Part shown: piece by piece, positions 25,329 to 26,969 of the stretch
Layout of the letters: the number at the start of each line of letters is the position of its first letter
Position numbering within the stretch: the first letter of the stretch is position 1
From: Peptococcaceae bacterium UBA4997
GTDB lineage: Bacteria; Bacillota; Dehalobacteriia; UBA4068; UBA4997
Direction: 5' to 3'
Assembly (NCBI GenBank): GCA_002398485.1
Contig: DGYV01000006.1
Coordinates: 24,639-51,607, forward strand
Length of the DNA: 26,969 nucleotides
Made by a program: the position numbers and the translations under genes
The notes under the pieces: model-generated
Database searches by the model: none
What the model saw: only the letters and a program-made list of their open reading frames with translations
Told to the model about the DNA's origin: nothing

Positions 25329-26903
25329 ATGGTAAACAGAGAACAACTGCATGAAGCAGGCTACATTAATCTTGGAGAAATTTATGCTAACCTTGCACCC
25401 GCAAAATTAGTAGCCGAAGCTATTAAAAGAGGGGAAGGCGTGCTTTCTTCCACAGGTGCTTTAGCTGTAACTACCGGTAAATATACAGGCCGTTCACCTA
25501 ATGACCGTTACATTGTGGATGTACCCGGCGCGCATGAAAATGTGGATTGGGGCAAAACCAATGTTCCGATGAGCGATGCTGCCTACCAGGCCTTGAAATC
25601 TCGTCAAAAGGCTTATTTGGAAGGCAGAGATGTTTTTGTTTTTGAAGGCTTTATCGGTACGGATAAAAAACATCGTTTACCTATTCGTGTTATCAATGAG
25701 TATGCTTGGCAAAACTTGTTTGTACATCAGCTTTTGGTTCGTCCCACTGCGGAAGAGCTTGCGGACTTTAAACCAGAAGTAACTCTTGTTTGTACCCCCG
25801 GTTTCCAAGCTATTCCCGAACTGGATGATACTCGCAGCGAGGCCTTTATTATTTTGAATATGGCTGAAAAACAAATACTCATTGGTGCTGCTGCTTATGC
25901 GGGTGAAATGAAAAAAGTTTGCTTTACTTTAATGAATTACCTTTTGCCAGATTCCCATGTTTGCCCTATGCACTGCTCTGCCAATATAGGTAAAGACGGC
26001 TCCACCGCTTTATTCTTTGGCCTTTCCGGTACAGGCAAAACTACGCTTTCTGCTGACCCTGAACGTAAGCTCATAGGTGATGACGAGCATGGCTGGAGCG
26101 AAGAAGGCATCTTTAATTTTGAAGGTGGCTGCTATGCCAAAACCATTAAACTTTCCAAGGAAGGCGAGCCCCAAATTTGGGATGCCATCCGTTTTGGTAC
26201 TGTTATTGAGAACGTAGTTCTGGATGAAAACGGTGTGGCGGATTACGATAATGCCGGCATAACCGAAAATACTCGTGCGGGCTACCCTATTCATCATATC
26301 CCCGGTGCTGTGCTTTCAGGTGCGGGAGGTCATCCCAAAACTATTATTTTCTTAACTGCGGATGCATTCGGCGTATTGCCTCCAATTTCTCGTTTGGATA
26401 TAAACAGCGCAAGCTACCATTATCTTTCGGGTTATACCAGTAAATTAGCGGGTACGGAACGCGGTATTACTGAGCCCCAGGCTACTTTCTCTGCCGGTTT
26501 CGGCGCCCCTTTTCTTACCCGTTCCGCAGGTGTCTATGCTGAACTTTTGCGTGAGAAGCTTCAAAAATACGGTTCTGAAGTTTATCTTTTAAATACGGGT
26601 TGGACAGGCGGTTCTTACGGTACGGGCAGCAGGATGAAACTTTCCTATACCCGGGCTATGGTAACGGCCGCTTTAAATGGGGAATTGAAAAATGTAAAAT
26701 ATGAAAAGGATCCCCTTTTCAATTTGGATGTTCCTACTGAATGCCCAAATGTTCCCGCCGAAATTTTGAATCCCAAAAATACCTGGCAGGATAAAGAGGC
26801 TTATGATAAAACAGCTAAAAATTTGGCTAAATTGTTTAATGAAAATATGGCTAAACTGCATGGTGTTGCTAAGGAGATTGTGGCGGCAGGTCCAGCCAAA
26901 TAA
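25329..26903 (+). CDS. pckA: Phosphoenolpyruvate carboxykinase (ATP)
   Basis: PckA interconverts oxaloacetate plus ATP with phosphoenolpyruvate, CO2 and ADP, for gluconeogenesis or, in anaerobes, CO2 fixation. The 524-residue length is typical. It shows TGKYTGRSPNDRYIV (substrate site), MHCSANIG, the kinase P-loop FFGLSGTGKTTLSADP, the metal site GDDEHGW with NFEGGCYAKTI, and the adenine-binding RMKLSYTRAMV region. The start ATG 25329 follows AGGAGGG by 6 bases. A longer frame to 25293 lacks a ribosome site. It stands alone, with its own promoter and a terminator at the window end. Confidence 0.97.
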   Translation: MVNREQLHEAGYINLGEIYANLAPAKLVAEAIKRGEGVLSSTGALAVTTGKYTGRSPNDRYIVDVPGAHENVDWGKTNVPMSDAAYQALKSRQKAYLEGRDVFVFEGFIGTDKKHRLPIRVINEYAWQNLFVHQLLVRPTAEELADFKPEVTLVCTPGFQAIPELDDTRSEAFIILNMAEKQILIGAAAYAGEMKKVCFTLMNYLLPDSHVCPMHCSANIGKDGSTALFFGLSGTGKTTLSADPERKLIGDDEHGWSEEGIFNFEGGCYAKTIKLSKEGEPQIWDAIRFGTVIENVVLDENGVADYDNAGITENTRAGYPIHHIPGAVLSGAGGHPKTIIFLTADAFGVLPPISRLDINSASYHYLSGYTSKLAGTERGITEPQATFSAGFGAPFLTRSAGVYAELLREKLQKYGSEVYLLNTGWTGGSYGTGSRMKLSYTRAMVTAALNGELKNVKYEKDPLFNLDVPTECPNVPAEILNPKNTWQDKEAYDKTAKNLAKLFNENMAKLHGVAKEIVAAGPAK

Positions 26904-26947
26904 GTTGCTATTGTTTTAAACCGTTTTATAAAAGCGCATAAGTAGAT

Positions 26948-26969
26948 TGGGCAGCCTTAAGGCTGCCCA
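26948..26969 (+). terminator. Terminator stem after pckA, cut by the window end
   Basis: A 22-bp perfect palindrome (GGGCAGCC with GGCTGCCC) occupies the last bases. Any T-run lies outside. Confidence 0.6.

Overview
The window looks like a piece of a Bacillota (Firmicutes) chromosome near the replication origin. It is AT-rich, has strong AGGAGG ribosome sites, and carries the dnaA - dnaN - yaaA(S4) - recF order typical of that phylum. Two small cysteine-rich genes with sigma-K-like promoter spacing hint at a spore former, and a selenocysteine tRNA shows Sec decoding. I cannot fix the family; Clostridia or Negativicutes are reasonable guesses.

Layout: 1-4.6 kb (+) holds the 3' part of dnaA, a probable oriC-type spacer, dnaN, an S4-domain gene, recF (apparently with an AUA start) and murI. 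4.7-7.5 kb (-) holds a Gly/Met-rich protein of unknown function, a structured intergenic stretch, two tiny Cys-rich proteins and a YitT-family membrane protein. 7.6-10.0 kb (+) holds a zinc-phospholipase-C-like protein, a FolD-family enzyme with altered catalytic motifs, and a YkgJ-like CxxCxxCC protein broken by a one-base frameshift. 10.0-10.5 kb has no gene but carries a DnaA-box cluster, a repeat remnant and terminators. A DUF3243 gene (-) follows, then pepF, panB and panE (+). 15.2-20.4 kb (-) is gyrB-gyrA plus a small membrane-anchored protein, read from a near-consensus promoter. 20.7-21.9 kb (-) is a beta-propeller-like lipoprotein. From 22.1 kb (+) come a secreted GH18 protein with two copper-amine-oxidase-N repeats, tRNA-Sec (selC), a PsuG-like protein and pckA.

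The genes mix replication and topology (dnaA, dnaN, recF, gyrB, gyrA), wall precursor supply (murI), pantothenate synthesis (panB, panE), folate C1 metabolism (folD-like), peptide turnover (pepF) and gluconeogenesis or anaplerosis (pckA). The least ordinary parts are the Cys-rich pair at 5.8-6.35 kb with its shared promoter motif, the recF start, the FolD active-site changes, the second DnaA-box cluster, and the isolated selC gene.
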